NCBI GenBank assembly: GCA_034189135.1
Contig: JAXHVO010000062.1
Location: 1-64,000 of the forward strand
DNA: 64,000 nt
Reading direction: 5' to 3'
Origin: Thermodesulfobacteriota bacterium
GTDB lineage: Bacteria > Desulfobacterota > Desulfobacteria > Desulfobacterales > JAUWMJ01
Shown: positions 45,967-55,049 of the stretch, in pieces
Numbering within the stretch: the stretch's first letter is position 1
Layout of the letters: each line of letters opens with the position of its first letter
Program-made: the position numbers and the translations under genes
Notes under the pieces: model-generated
The model's database searches: none
What the model was told of the DNA's origin: nothing
Seen by the model: the letters and a program-made list of their open reading frames with translations, nothing else

Positions 45967-46139
45967 AATCCGGTTTGCATGTCAACTTGACGCCAAATCA
46001 AAAGACATTGGTGCGCAAGCAGTAATGAGAGAAGATAAAGTCAAAAGTAGGTGTTGCGTTAAACATTGAACTTTTAGCGAAAGGAGGGAAAATTTTTAAC
46101 AAGAGAAGGAAAAATTTATAAGAAAGGGGGAAAAATAAA

Positions 46140-46481
46140 ATGAAGCGAAATATTTATTGGAGACTCATTCTTATCGGAGTTGTTTGCAGTGCCTTTTTAC
46201 TGGGGGGTATATTGCTGCAGGGGTCGGACACAATCGCTGGGGAAAAAAAATCTGTCAAAAAGGAAAACCAGTTAAAAGCGTTCAAGGTTTTCAAGAAAAA
46301 GTGTCTCGGTTGTCATAATTCGGTTGCTGATCCGGAAAAACCGGGCCGGACCCGGGATGACTGGCACATGATCGTCAATATTATGCATGATTACGGGATG
46401 GATTTATCCGAGGCACAAAGTGAGCTGATCATCGATCTTCTCTATGACCTTCGCCGGGGCATTGAAAGAGAAGCCGGTTAA
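46140..46481 (+). CDS. Small monohaem c-type cytochrome
   Basis: The 113-residue protein has an N-terminal signal or anchor helix (residues 10-28) and one CxxCH haem motif (CLGCH) near residue 57. TRDDWHMIVNIMHDYGMDLS follows, a pattern with possible axial Met residues found in small quinoprotein-type cytochromes. It would act in the periplasm. AAGAAAGGGGG precedes the ATG. A Tat-exported MBL-fold protein is encoded 43 bases downstream. Confidence 0.8.
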   Translation: MKRNIYWRLILIGVVCSAFLLGGILLQGSDTIAGEKKSVKKENQLKAFKVFKKKCLGCHNSVADPEKPGRTRDDWHMIVNIMHDYGMDLSEAQSELIIDLLYDLRRGIEREAG

Positions 46482-46524
46482 ACGGTTTATTTGATAAACT
46501 TTAATTGGGAAAGGAGATTTTGCT

Positions 46525-47622
46525 ATGAAAAGAAGAACCTTTTTAAAATCAATGGCTGCAACGGGGGTTGCCGCATCAATGACAGGAACAGGTGTTTTGA
46601 CCCGTGAGGCCGAAGCACGCAAGAAGATCGATATCGGAGAAATTAAGGAACTTAAGATCGATGTGCTTACCGAAACGAGCTGGTTTGACAACGATCAGTT
46701 TAAAAAAGACATCATGGATTACGGCGGGGCAATGACCAACCAGTACACCATTCCCTGGAAGTGGGACAATGCCGGAGGGTATTCTGTTTTAATGACGGTG
46801 ACCACACTTGAAGGAAAAAAAAGAAAATTTTTACTGGATACAGGCTGGAACAACGAATGGATGGACTATATCAATGAAAAGAACAACATCCCTCCCATGC
46901 TGAAAAGCGGTGAGATTGAATTCATGGTACTGTCCCACTGGCATCTGGATCACTACTGGGGGATTGAATCGACGTTGAAACATAAACCGGACATTCCTTT
47001 TTATGTTCCCAAGACCTATTATCCTGAAGATATGGCACTTTTAAAAGATAAGGCCCATCATAAAGCCAAGGATAAGGTGACCGGAAAAATGATGCATATT
47101 TGCAAGAATGATGTTCCCCATACCGGCAAACTGATCCTGTGCGATCCAAAAGGAGAAAAAGGGGAAGGTATTTACCGGCTGATGGATGGTGTGGCCATAA
47201 GGAATTTTGATGTGCCCATCCTGCTCAGGGTCAGGGGTGAAAATGTGCTTTATTTTAACGTCAAGGACAAAGGAATTGTCACGGTCACCGGCTGCTGCCA
47301 TCCCGGCATTCTGTCCCTGTTTTCCTACGCCAGAAAGAATTTTAAGGGATATAAACCTTATGGTTGCTATGGTGGCTTGCATATCAGCCTGTTTGAAACC
47401 TGGGATCCAAAGTTTGACGATATCATTAAGGGTGTTAAAGCATTCAAGATTAAAAAGCTGGGATGCAACCACTGTACCGGGTGGATCTGGGCTGAAAAAG
47501 CCGCTCAGGCAGGTGTGCCGGTGGTTAAAGGAACCAATAAGTATAAAACCTATAAAAAGTATTCCACGGTTGCAAAGGCGAGCAATGTCTTTTTAACCAA
47601 TGGAGATACGGTTACATTTTAA
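46525..47622 (+). CDS. Tat-exported MBL-fold metallo-hydrolase
   Basis: The 365-residue protein begins MKRRTFLKSMAATGVAASM, a twin-arginine signal, so it is folded before export. The metal-binding motif VLSHWHLDHYWGIE lies near residue 139, and a later ITVTGCCHPGILSLFSYA and LGCNHCTGWIWAEKAA hold further His and Cys residues. It resembles the cytoplasmic RFAP-like protein at 42372 in layout, but is exported. With the monohaem cytochrome in front it may carry out a redox-linked hydrolase reaction in the periplasm. The substrate is unknown. AAAGGAG lies before the ATG at 46525. Confidence 0.85.
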   Translation: MKRRTFLKSMAATGVAASMTGTGVLTREAEARKKIDIGEIKELKIDVLTETSWFDNDQFKKDIMDYGGAMTNQYTIPWKWDNAGGYSVLMTVTTLEGKKRKFLLDTGWNNEWMDYINEKNNIPPMLKSGEIEFMVLSHWHLDHYWGIESTLKHKPDIPFYVPKTYYPEDMALLKDKAHHKAKDKVTGKMMHICKNDVPHTGKLILCDPKGEKGEGIYRLMDGVAIRNFDVPILLRVRGENVLYFNVKDKGIVTVTGCCHPGILSLFSYARKNFKGYKPYGCYGGLHISLFETWDPKFDDIIKGVKAFKIKKLGCNHCTGWIWAEKAAQAGVPVVKGTNKYKTYKKYSTVAKASNVFLTNGDTVTF

Positions 47623-47624
47623 GA

Positions 47625-47650
47625 ATCACTTCAAAAAAGGTTGAAGTGAT
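47625..47650. terminator. Hairpin after the Tat-MBL gene
   Basis: Arms ATCACTTCAA and TTGAAGTGAT pair over ten bases around a six-base loop. There is no T-run on either strand, so it may stabilise the message rather than terminate it. Confidence 0.45.
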
Positions 47651-47765
47651 CTTAAGGGGCCAAGGAGTCATGGATTCAAGGGAGATCGAGTGAAAATGAT
47701 CGAAAAAGAAATGCATATAGACAATTTCCTGATCCTTGGAACCATTTTTTATAAAGACACACTTT

Positions 47766-47863
47766 GAGGATATCAAGGGTTAAGGGCAGGGAAAGCGTAG
47801 GTGCTTATGCAAACTGTATCTAGTCATTTGCATTCACCTGACCCCTTAATCCCTTGAATCCTC
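47766..47863. repeat. Imperfect inverted repeat in the 377-base gap
   Basis: GAGGATATCAAGGGTTAAGG at 47766 is matched in reverse by CCTTAATCCCTTGAATCCTC ending at 47863. A third short GGATTCAAGG at 47672 belongs to the same theme. The gap 47651-47980 holds no gene. GGAGG before ATG 48000 serves the next gene. Confidence 0.5.
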
Positions 47864-47999
47864 GAATCCTCTTTTCCAATTAAATTGGAGAAGAACCCAT
47901 TTTAATAATTGAAAGGGGAGGCAAAGGAATATAAGGGAAAAGAATACGCGGCAAATGATTTCTTTTCCCTTTTTTTAATAAACTGGAGGGTTCGATATT

Positions 48000-49223
48000 A
48001 TGGATGCAAGCACAGACACGGAAAAAAATTTTAATTATTTCTTTGGGCTGTTAAACCTAGCGGCAGTATTCTGTATTGTCTGGTTCCTGTGGTATATTTT
48101 TATGAATCCGAACACGGTGATGAAACTTTACACTCCGATGTATGGGTTTTCCCTGGTGGTGGTTTTTCTGTCCGGTATTATATTGATGACAAAGGTCATC
48201 GACTATTCTGTTTTTAAGGATCATCTTCCTGCACAGGATAACCTTATCTTAAGGGGAATTATATTGACCGTTGTTTCTTTTATTTTAATGCTTTTCATAA
48301 ATTACTTTGTTTTCTGGGGGTTTTTAGGGAAATTCGGCATCGCCTATTTCAGTCCTGATTCCATCGTGGCGGGAGGAGGTATAGGGGCCGAACCTTTTTC
48401 AGCACGGGAAAACGCCTCTACCGCAGTCGTCTATTTCTTTACCGCTTTTTTATGGATCGCTTTGTTCTGGAGTGTGGGTTTTGGACGCTGGCCCTGGCAA
48501 AAAACAAGTTCAGGGGTGGTGGCATGGTCCAGGGTTTTCGGCATATCCTTTCTGGTCAGCATTATTTATGTGGTATTGTTCCACCCTCATATCTGTTATC
48601 TTTTCTATCCTGCGCAATCCAAAGCAGGAGTAGATCCGTGGTGGGCAGAGCTTGCCGGAACCGGAAGCGCCTTTTTCGGCCTGGGACTGGTGCTGTGTAT
48701 CCTGTTCTGGATTATTGTCTCTGATCTGCATTGGGAAGGGTATCCCTGGAAGTTCCTGGAAAAAGATGGCGAGGGAACATTCGGAAAAGGATTTGTTACT
48801 TTTGTGACCACATTTCTTTTTGGAATGATCCTGCTTTTTATACTGATAAAAGTCATGAATGTCGTTTGGGATGAGGCTTTTGTGGGTGGTCAGTATACGG
48901 ATGGTCCGGATTTTCGTTATATTCATGCAGGAGAAATCGCCGGCTTTTTTATTTTGGCTGTATTTATCCTGAAAAATTATTTTAACAATTTTCCCAATGC
49001 CGGCCCGCTCTGGCTAAAGGCTATTATTCGAACCATACTCGCTTTGGTGCTGGGATTGCTGATTTACTGGTTTTACTACTCTCCATTGGCAACCTTTTTT
49101 CTGGCAAAAGTGGAGGGTTTTGCCCAACCCGGTGACACCCCGCTGGTGTGGGGACTCTTATTCCTGAGCATCATCCTGGTACAGTTCGAATTTTTCGAAG
49201 GATGGCCATTAAAAAAAAGGTAA
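48000..49223 (+). CDS. Multi-pass membrane protein of unknown function
   Basis: This 407-residue protein has about ten to eleven hydrophobic helices and is unusually rich in Trp, Phe and Tyr. Distinct stretches are FSPDSIVAGGGIGAEPFSAR and VLFHPHICYLFYPAQSKAGV, and the C-terminus ends FFEGWPLKKR. I recognise no transporter signature. Conserved His (FHPH, DLHWEG) in helices or loops could bind haem or a metal. Its position after a cytochrome and an exported hydrolase suggests a membrane partner for that pair. The next gene begins 15 bases after the stop. Confidence 0.75.
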   Translation: MDASTDTEKNFNYFFGLLNLAAVFCIVWFLWYIFMNPNTVMKLYTPMYGFSLVVVFLSGIILMTKVIDYSVFKDHLPAQDNLILRGIILTVVSFILMLFINYFVFWGFLGKFGIAYFSPDSIVAGGGIGAEPFSARENASTAVVYFFTAFLWIALFWSVGFGRWPWQKTSSGVVAWSRVFGISFLVSIIYVVLFHPHICYLFYPAQSKAGVDPWWAELAGTGSAFFGLGLVLCILFWIIVSDLHWEGYPWKFLEKDGEGTFGKGFVTFVTTFLFGMILLFILIKVMNVVWDEAFVGGQYTDGPDFRYIHAGEIAGFFILAVFILKNYFNNFPNAGPLWLKAIIRTILALVLGLLIYWFYYSPLATFFLAKVEGFAQPGDTPLVWGLLFLSIILVQFEFFEGWPLKKR

Positions 49224-49238
49224 GAGCTAAAGAAAATA

Positions 49239-49511
49239 ATGGTGGATAAAAGCAAGAGAGATTTCTGCACCCGGTATTTTCTTCGGCAAATCGGTGAAAT
49301 TATCGAAGGATTTGAAGCCGGGGTTGAGGAAGCTAAGCAAAAGGAGGACTTTGACAATTTTTTTAAGTCGTATGAATCGAGCTACGCCTTGACCCTGGCT
49401 TATCCGGATGAAATTTTGCTGGAAACAGCCAAGAGCTATGGAATTGAAACCGAAGGACGGGGGAAAAATGAGATCGTAAAGGAACTGCTTAAAAAAAAGG
49501 GGGGATATTAA
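49239..49511 (+). CDS. Small helical protein of unknown function
   Basis: The 90-residue product is mostly charged and helical (RQIGEIIEGFEAGVEEAKQ; EIVKELLKKKGGY), with no membrane segment. It follows the 407-residue membrane protein by 15 bases. The 3' end crosses a run of eight A and six G at 49491-49504. The next frame opens across this run, so a fused product by slippage or an indel is possible. Confidence 0.6.
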   Translation: MVDKSKRDFCTRYFLRQIGEIIEGFEAGVEEAKQKEDFDNFFKSYESSYALTLAYPDEILLETAKSYGIETEGRGKNEIVKELLKKKGGY

Positions 49512-49551
49512 AATAGATTTTGAGAGCTTTTTTCGCAATAAAATAGACAAT

Positions 49552-50475
49552 ATGCTGGTCACCACTTCCTGGGTTGAAAAAGTCAAAGACTTGATCGGTC
49601 TTGAAGCGGTGAGCCAGGTCTGGGGAGATAAACCGGCATGGTATTTCTGGATTTCTCAAGCACCCGGCGTCTATTATATTCAACTGGAGGAAGGGTTTGA
49701 TGATGATTGGGAAAGCGATGATCTGGCAACAGGAGTTTTTTCAATCAAATGCTATCCTTACACCCATGAAAAAGTTTTTCAGTCATTTTCTTTTGAAGAG
49801 CAGTCTTTTATCCAAAGTGATTTTTTTGATCATACCCACACACCTCTGTTTGAATACAAAGAAAACATACCCAAAACACTTTTTAATGTGGCCACTTTAG
49901 AATTGACGATGGATTCTAAAGACAATCTGGCACTCTTTACATTTGAAGGCCTTGATTCCATGCGTATCTGTTATAAGCAGGAAACGCTACAATCATATCC
50001 TGAAATCAAAAAGGAGAAGAAATATAAAGCAGGTGAGAAAGGCAGAGATGTTCCTGGATATGAACTCGGCTATCCGCTTTTTGACCGGCTTCTTTCTCTG
50101 TATTCTTTTTACAGTAAAATAAAGCCGGAAAGAGTGCTTCTAACACGCAGCCCGGGATTTGAATATATATATGGTTCAAACCATACATTTCAATGTGTGG
50201 ATACGGACGATATCAGCATTAATATGCTAAATGTTCTATTTGCTGACAATAACGGCAAAAAGACAGTCAAGGGTGATAAAATAATTGAAAAACGACTCAA
50301 AGAGGGGCATCATAAAGCTGTTTTTGATCAAAAATTTCAATGCGGGCATCTTCACCATAATCAGAACCCTTTTGTGTTGACCCCTCCTTTAAATGATCAG
50401 TGGTGGGCTCTGGCTGATTCCGATTATAAATCGGAACTGGCATCCAGCTGTGGTTGTACACATGACCACCATTAA
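49552..50475 (+). CDS. Unknown protein with a His/Cys-rich C-terminus
   Basis: This 307-residue protein has no family that I recognise. The N-terminal half is rich in Trp and aromatic residues. The C-terminus holds CGHLHHNQNP and SSCGCTHDHH, which could bind a metal. There is no signal peptide. ATG 49552 has no ribosome binding site, while the same frame is open upstream to 49480, across the A8G6 run of the preceding gene. The start may therefore be wrong, or the protein may be an extension of the 49239 product. It ends 8 bases from the convergent acyl-CoA dehydrogenase gene. Confidence 0.7.
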   Translation: MLVTTSWVEKVKDLIGLEAVSQVWGDKPAWYFWISQAPGVYYIQLEEGFDDDWESDDLATGVFSIKCYPYTHEKVFQSFSFEEQSFIQSDFFDHTHTPLFEYKENIPKTLFNVATLELTMDSKDNLALFTFEGLDSMRICYKQETLQSYPEIKKEKKYKAGEKGRDVPGYELGYPLFDRLLSLYSFYSKIKPERVLLTRSPGFEYIYGSNHTFQCVDTDDISINMLNVLFADNNGKKTVKGDKIIEKRLKEGHHKAVFDQKFQCGHLHHNQNPFVLTPPLNDQWWALADSDYKSELASSCGCTHDHH

Positions 50476-50483
50476 AACTATAA

Positions 50484-51728
50484 CTACTCATACACCTTTT
50501 CGTCCAAGGCTCCCGCTTCCTGTGCGTCCGATTCCCAGTCTCTTGAAAATCCATCTTGCTTATTTTTAAAATATTCACGATACCATTCATTGGCGATGAT
50601 CATGGACATGACCTCGTTGGTACCTGTCCATATGGAGGCTAGTCTAAGGTCCCGAACAATCCGTTCTATGGGAAAAATATTGGTATAACCGATGCCCCCC
50701 ATGACCTGCATGGAGTGATGGGCGATTTTCTGACATGCTTCGGTGACAAATTTTTTAGTTTCAGAAACCATCCTTCTAATACGTTTGGGCTCTATACCGG
50801 CGTCCACCCCTCGGGCGGTGGTATAAATCATGGCGCGGGTGGCATCAAGCAGCATGGCGGCCTCGGCAATCTGGAAACTGACCCCCTGAAACTGATTAAT
50901 TGTTTGGCCGAAAGCCTTTCGCCGGGTAGTGTAGGCGGTGGCAATCTCCAGGGCGGGTCTTGCCGCGCCGATGGTCATGGCTGCTGTTCCCAGGCGTTCC
51001 GGTATCATCATGGTATTAAACACGGCATAGGCCCTGTTGATTTGCCCCACCACATTTTTTTTCGGTACTTTGACATCTTTAAATACAATGCGGCCTGCGC
51101 TACCCCCCCGGCAGCCCATCAGGCCGTATAAATATTTGGTTTCCACCCCGGGGCCGCGATCCACAATAAAACAGGTGAGAGCCTTGTGAGGCTGGGCGTG
51201 GGGATCGGTTTTGGCATAAACAAGGAAGTAGTCCGCCCCTTCAGCGCCTACAATAAATCTTTTTTGACCGTTTAATAAGAAATAATCTCCCTTATTTTCA
51301 GCAAAAGTGGTGGTTCCGAAAAAATCAGAACCGCCCCTGGGTTCGGTGAGACATTCAGCAGCAAAGAGATCACCTTTTAAAAGGGGTTTGACATACTTTT
51401 CCTTCTGGACGTCGGTTCCGTGAAGAATAATTGCATCACAAACCAGTTCGGCACCCACGCCAAAAACACAGGCAAAAATATAACCCAGGGTGCCGACTTC
51501 TTCCATAACCATGCAGGTGGTTACCCAGTCCATATCTCTACCACCCCATTTTTGGGGGAAACGGCATCCCATCAGGTTTCTTTTTCCGGCTTCTTTTAGA
51601 AACTCTTTGGGAAACCGGATCAGGTCTTGGTCCATATCCAGAATCATCTTTTTTGGGACCCATTTGACGAGGTCCCTGACTTCTTCCCTTAATTTTAATT
51701 CTTTTTTGGATAGAAGGTAATCAAACAT
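50484..51728 (-). CDS. Acyl-CoA dehydrogenase
   Basis: The 414-residue flavoenzyme introduces a double bond into an acyl-CoA. Typical blocks are CLTEPRGGSDFFGTTTFAEN, FGQTINQFQGVSFQIAEAAM, MQVMGGIGYTNIFPIERI and LASIWTGTNEVMSMIIANEW. The glutamate in GTNE is at a position used as catalytic base in several family members. Length is normal. No electron-transfer flavoprotein gene lies nearby. The chain-length specificity cannot be read from sequence. Confidence 0.9.
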   Translation of the reverse strand: MFDYLLSKKELKLREEVRDLVKWVPKKMILDMDQDLIRFPKEFLKEAGKRNLMGCRFPQKWGGRDMDWVTTCMVMEEVGTLGYIFACVFGVGAELVCDAIILHGTDVQKEKYVKPLLKGDLFAAECLTEPRGGSDFFGTTTFAENKGDYFLLNGQKRFIVGAEGADYFLVYAKTDPHAQPHKALTCFIVDRGPGVETKYLYGLMGCRGGSAGRIVFKDVKVPKKNVVGQINRAYAVFNTMMIPERLGTAAMTIGAARPALEIATAYTTRRKAFGQTINQFQGVSFQIAEAAMLLDATRAMIYTTARGVDAGIEPKRIRRMVSETKKFVTEACQKIAHHSMQVMGGIGYTNIFPIERIVRDLRLASIWTGTNEVMSMIIANEWYREYFKNKQDGFSRDWESDAQEAGALDEKVYE

Positions 51729-51798
51729 TATTTTCCCCCTTATTTCTCTAATTCGTTAATTCGATGACGTATTTTATATAGATTTCTTTGAACGTCCG

Positions 51799-51831
51799 GC
51801 CTTTCCCGCTAAGCGGGGCTTAACGGAAAGT
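51799..51831. repeat. Small inverted repeat upstream of the dehydrogenase gene
   Basis: CTTTCCCG at 51799 pairs with CGGAAAG ending at 51831. An inner CCCGC-TAA-GCGGG hairpin lies inside. A sequence of the TTAGCGTTCTTTGCGTC type, a common dispersed bacterial repeat, follows at 51848. Confidence 0.4.
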
Positions 51832-51940
51832 AATAAAAAAATGATTCTTAGCGTTCTTTGCGTCTTGCGGTGAAAATAAAACATTATACGTAATCGTATT
51901 TAAAAATATATGTACTCAGTAAGTAATAAATCCGCTATAT

Positions 51941-53263
51941 TTATCTATCAATTGTGCCAAACACTTGATTGCTGTCATTGACTTCGTCAATGGTAACATT
52001 AGCCATTGTATTTTTCAGTTTATCCTTACCATTAACCAATACCGGAATATAATTGGACGTGATTCCCTTTAAGAGGTTTTTCGATTTTTTCTGTTTACCC
52101 TCTATCAGGATATCAAGGGTTTGGCCTATAAATTTATGATAGAAAACATTCCTTTTAAGCTTTCCCAGCGTTCTCATCTCTTGACATCGTTCCTTGATAA
52201 CGTTTGAGTCGACCCGGTCAGGATAAGAATAGGCGGGAGTCCCTTTTCGAGGGGAAAATGGAAATACATGAAGGTAGGAGACCGGCAACTGTTCAATTAA
52301 AGAGTAGGTATTCTCAAATGCCCGGTTTGATTCACCTGGAAAACCGATGAGCGTATCCACACCGATTGCACTGTCCGGCAACAGCTTATGAATTTTTTCC
52401 ACCAGGTCAATGAAAAATGATCTCGAATAGGGCCGGTGCATTCTTTTTAAAATGAAATCATCGCCGCTTTGCAACGGGATATGAAAATGATGGCAGATTT
52501 TTCCCGGGCCTGTGCCGGATTGAGCGACAAGTTTGATGATATCCTCTGTGAGCTCAAAAGGTTCTATGGAGCTGAGCCGAATACGATCAATGGTGCATGA
52601 GTTGCGAATACGGTATAAAAGGTCAAGGAGACCCAATTTCCGTTGGCCGAGGTCCAAGCCATAATGACCGAGGTGAATGCCGGTAAGAACAACTTCGTGA
52701 TAACCGGCCTGATGAATTTTTTTGATATTATCCAGTACCTGTTTTGGTTCAAGACTCCGGCTGGCTCCCCTTGCATAGGGAACGATGCAGTAGGTACAAA
52801 AGTCACTGCAGCCATCCTGTATTTTTAAGAAAGGTCTGGTGCGGTATCCTAAGCCGACCGATGGCATGGGATTAAAATGGTGTATTGTCTGTTTTAAATC
52901 AGGGGAGGGGAGAATATTTTCTTTTCCGCTAAGGATCATATCGGGAAGTTTGTGTTTGTCAAAATGGCCAATGACATGGTGGACTCCTTTGATTTTTTTA
53001 ATTTCTTCAGGTTCGGTTTGAGCATAGCATCCTGTAACAATGATGCGTGCCCTGGGATGAGAGCGTATGGCCTGTCGTATGGCCTGTCTGGACTGCATGG
53101 ATGCTTTCTGCGTGACGGTGCAGGTATTGATAATGCACAGATCCGCTATTTCTTTATCATGCAATATCACCCACTGTCCATCATCAGACAGCCTTTGGGC
53201 GATGGTTTCTGATTCGTACTGGTTGACCTTGCATCCCAATGTGGTGATGGTAAATTTAGGCAT
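51941..53263 (-). CDS. mtaB: tRNA t6A37 methylthiotransferase
   Basis: The 440-residue radical SAM enzyme adds a methylthio group to t6A at position 37 of tRNA. The N-terminal UPF0004 domain has TTLGCKVNQYESE and three cluster-binding cysteines. The radical SAM motif is CSDFCTYCIVPYARG near residue 150. Blocks RIRLSSIEPFEL and HIPLQSGDDFIL follow, as in MiaB-like enzymes. LGCKVNQYES in place of LGCxxNxxDS favours MtaB over MiaB and RimO. A C-terminal TRAM domain is present. It overlaps mnmA by eight bases. Confidence 0.92.
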   Translation of the reverse strand: MPKFTITTLGCKVNQYESETIAQRLSDDGQWVILHDKEIADLCIINTCTVTQKASMQSRQAIRQAIRSHPRARIIVTGCYAQTEPEEIKKIKGVHHVIGHFDKHKLPDMILSGKENILPSPDLKQTIHHFNPMPSVGLGYRTRPFLKIQDGCSDFCTYCIVPYARGASRSLEPKQVLDNIKKIHQAGYHEVVLTGIHLGHYGLDLGQRKLGLLDLLYRIRNSCTIDRIRLSSIEPFELTEDIIKLVAQSGTGPGKICHHFHIPLQSGDDFILKRMHRPYSRSFFIDLVEKIHKLLPDSAIGVDTLIGFPGESNRAFENTYSLIEQLPVSYLHVFPFSPRKGTPAYSYPDRVDSNVIKERCQEMRTLGKLKRNVFYHKFIGQTLDILIEGKQKKSKNLLKGITSNYIPVLVNGKDKLKNTMANVTIDEVNDSNQVFGTIDR

Positions 53264-54299
53264 CTATCCATCCACCTCCAATCACCTCATCATCTTTATA
53301 AAATACAGCCCCCTGCCCGGGTGTCACTGCTGACTGGGGAATTTCAAAATTGATGGTAGCTGAAGTGCTACCATCAGGAATAAGTCTGGACCGGACTGCC
53401 TTATGACGGTATCTTAAACGGATATCTACATCTAATGGTGCGGGTGGTTTATCTGTAATCCAGTTGATTTTGCTGACCCGGCAACTTGATGAAAGGAGGT
53501 CTTTTTTTAATCCGACCACAAGCCGGTTATCATTTATATCCAATCTAACCACATAATAAGGTTCGGCAGCAGGACAGTTGATACCACGCCTCTGACCGAT
53601 GGTAAAAAGATGAAGTCCATTATGCTTGCCCAGAATGTGGCCTTTCATATCTACAATATCCCCGGGTTTGGCTTTGAAGTTCTGTTGCTGCAAAAGAAAG
53701 TTTCCGTATTTATTATCTTTGATAAAGCATATGTCCTGGCTTTCTTTTTTTATTTGCGGACGAAGCCCTTTTTCCTGTGCCAGTTTTTTTACAGCTGATT
53801 TTGTCATTTTTCCCAATGGAAAGCATGCACGGGCCAGCTGCTTTTGAGTCATAAAAGCCAGAAAATAAGACTGATCTTTTTTTCTATCCATACCGCGAAA
53901 CAGATGAAATTTGCCTTCACTGTCAGCCGATGTCCTGGCATAATGGCCGGTAGCAAGGCGAGATGCTCCCAGCTTACGGGCAAAGGTAAATAACGTGCCG
54001 AATTTTATGGAAGGATTACACACCAGGCATGGATTAGGGGTTTTCCCGGAAAGGTAAGTTTGGGTGAAATAATCAACAACCTTTAGTTTGAAGTCCGCAC
54101 TTATATCTATGATTTTTACTGCAATTCCAAGCTGGTTTGCAATATCGGTAAACTTGTTATTATAAGAAGGAAAAGCTTTGGTTTCAAACCCGGAAAGAAA
54201 ATGGATACCGATGACAGGGTGCCCCTGCTGTTTTAAAAGGTATGCTGCTGCAAGAGAATCGATGCCGCCGCTTAAGGCAATGGCTGTTATCTGCTTCAT
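53256..54299 (-). CDS. mnmA: tRNA 2-thiouridine(34) synthase
   Basis: The 347-residue enzyme thiolates U34 in glutamate, glutamine and lysine tRNAs. The PP-loop is IALSGGIDSLAAAYLL at the N-terminus. The catalytic cysteines are in TPNPCLVCNPSIKFG near 95 and ESQDICFI near 190. Length is normal for MnmA. It overlaps the ferredoxin gene by four bases and mtaB by eight. The three are therefore one operon of tRNA sulfuration with an iron-sulfur partner. Confidence 0.96.
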   Translation of the reverse strand: MKQITAIALSGGIDSLAAAYLLKQQGHPVIGIHFLSGFETKAFPSYNNKFTDIANQLGIAVKIIDISADFKLKVVDYFTQTYLSGKTPNPCLVCNPSIKFGTLFTFARKLGASRLATGHYARTSADSEGKFHLFRGMDRKKDQSYFLAFMTQKQLARACFPLGKMTKSAVKKLAQEKGLRPQIKKESQDICFIKDNKYGNFLLQQQNFKAKPGDIVDMKGHILGKHNGLHLFTIGQRRGINCPAAEPYYVVRLDINDNRLVVGLKKDLLSSSCRVSKINWITDKPPAPLDVDIRLRYRHKAVRSRLIPDGSTSATINFEIPQSAVTPGQGAVFYKDDEVIGGGWIDA

Positions 54300-54724
54300 T
54301 CAAAAAAAGTCTGGGTTATCTGGCGAATTTCCATAGCCCGTGTGGGGCAGGCAGTTACGCAAAGTTCACATATACTGCATTTTTCTTGTTCGAACTTAAC
54401 AGACATTTCCGGCCGTTCCACAGAAAGGGCACCTGTTGGACAAACAGCGGTACATGCGCCGCAATGGGTGCATTTTTTCTTGTCACGGCTGATTTCCTGG
54501 GACGCATTTTCAACATGTACACCCTTGTTCTTTAGATATTTTACTCCCTCTTTGAAGTTTTTTTTAGAGCCCGAGAGCTCTAGAACCATGACACCTTCTT
54601 TTCTTGGAAAAACCGTCGCGTTGAGAATATTAAAAATCAGGTCGTAATCTCTGGTCAGATAGCAAACGATCGGTTCCTGGACCTTTGTTTTGTCAAAGCG
54701 AAGAATAAGTATCTTTGAATACAA
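54296..54724 (-). CDS. NIL-domain ferredoxin with two [4Fe-4S] clusters
   Basis: The 142-residue protein has an N-terminal NIL-like domain (residues 1-75) and two cluster-binding motifs, CTHCGACTAVCP near 86 and CSICELCVTACP near 117. NIL ferredoxins occur in methionine and sulfur metabolism. Here its overlap with mnmA suggests a role as electron donor or sulfur-transfer partner in tRNA thiolation. It is the first gene of this operon. Confidence 0.87.
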   Translation of the reverse strand: MYSKILILRFDKTKVQEPIVCYLTRDYDLIFNILNATVFPRKEGVMVLELSGSKKNFKEGVKYLKNKGVHVENASQEISRDKKKCTHCGACTAVCPTGALSVERPEMSVKFEQEKCSICELCVTACPTRAMEIRQITQTFFE

Positions 54725-54865
54725 GGTAAACCTCCAGAAAATCCTTTATTTTTTATCATTAAAATATTATCATAAAGACAATTGAAAACACTGTCAACAT
54801 TAACATGTACCCGATCAAGGGTAAATGCAATTTATAACTGTGAACCTGGCCACCTGTGAATTTTC

Positions 54866-55013
54866 TGTGTCTACTCATGTAGTCAGGCTGAAGCTATTTA
54901 GACTGAAGGCTGAAGAGGTCAGGGGTATGATTGCCGTACTTTGATGAATTATTTTTGTACCAAACATACCCTCTAAATGCGTTTTCCCCTGACAATCTTC
55001 AGCCTATCCGCCT
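54866..55013 (+). repeat. Palindromic-ended ~150-bp repeat, copy 1
   Basis: The copy shares ATGATTGCCGTACTTT (54927-54942) and long stretches on both sides with the inverted copy at 59066-59215, such as GTAGTCAGG and TTTAGACTGAAGGCTGAAG. Within the copy, GGCTGAAG and CTTCAGCC are inverted arms. It lies in the 325-base gap between divergent genes. The left part of that gap (54725-54865) shows nothing further. Confidence 0.85.
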
Positions 55014-55049
55014 CAATAGCTACAAGTTTCCAGCGGGGATGGTTTCAAC

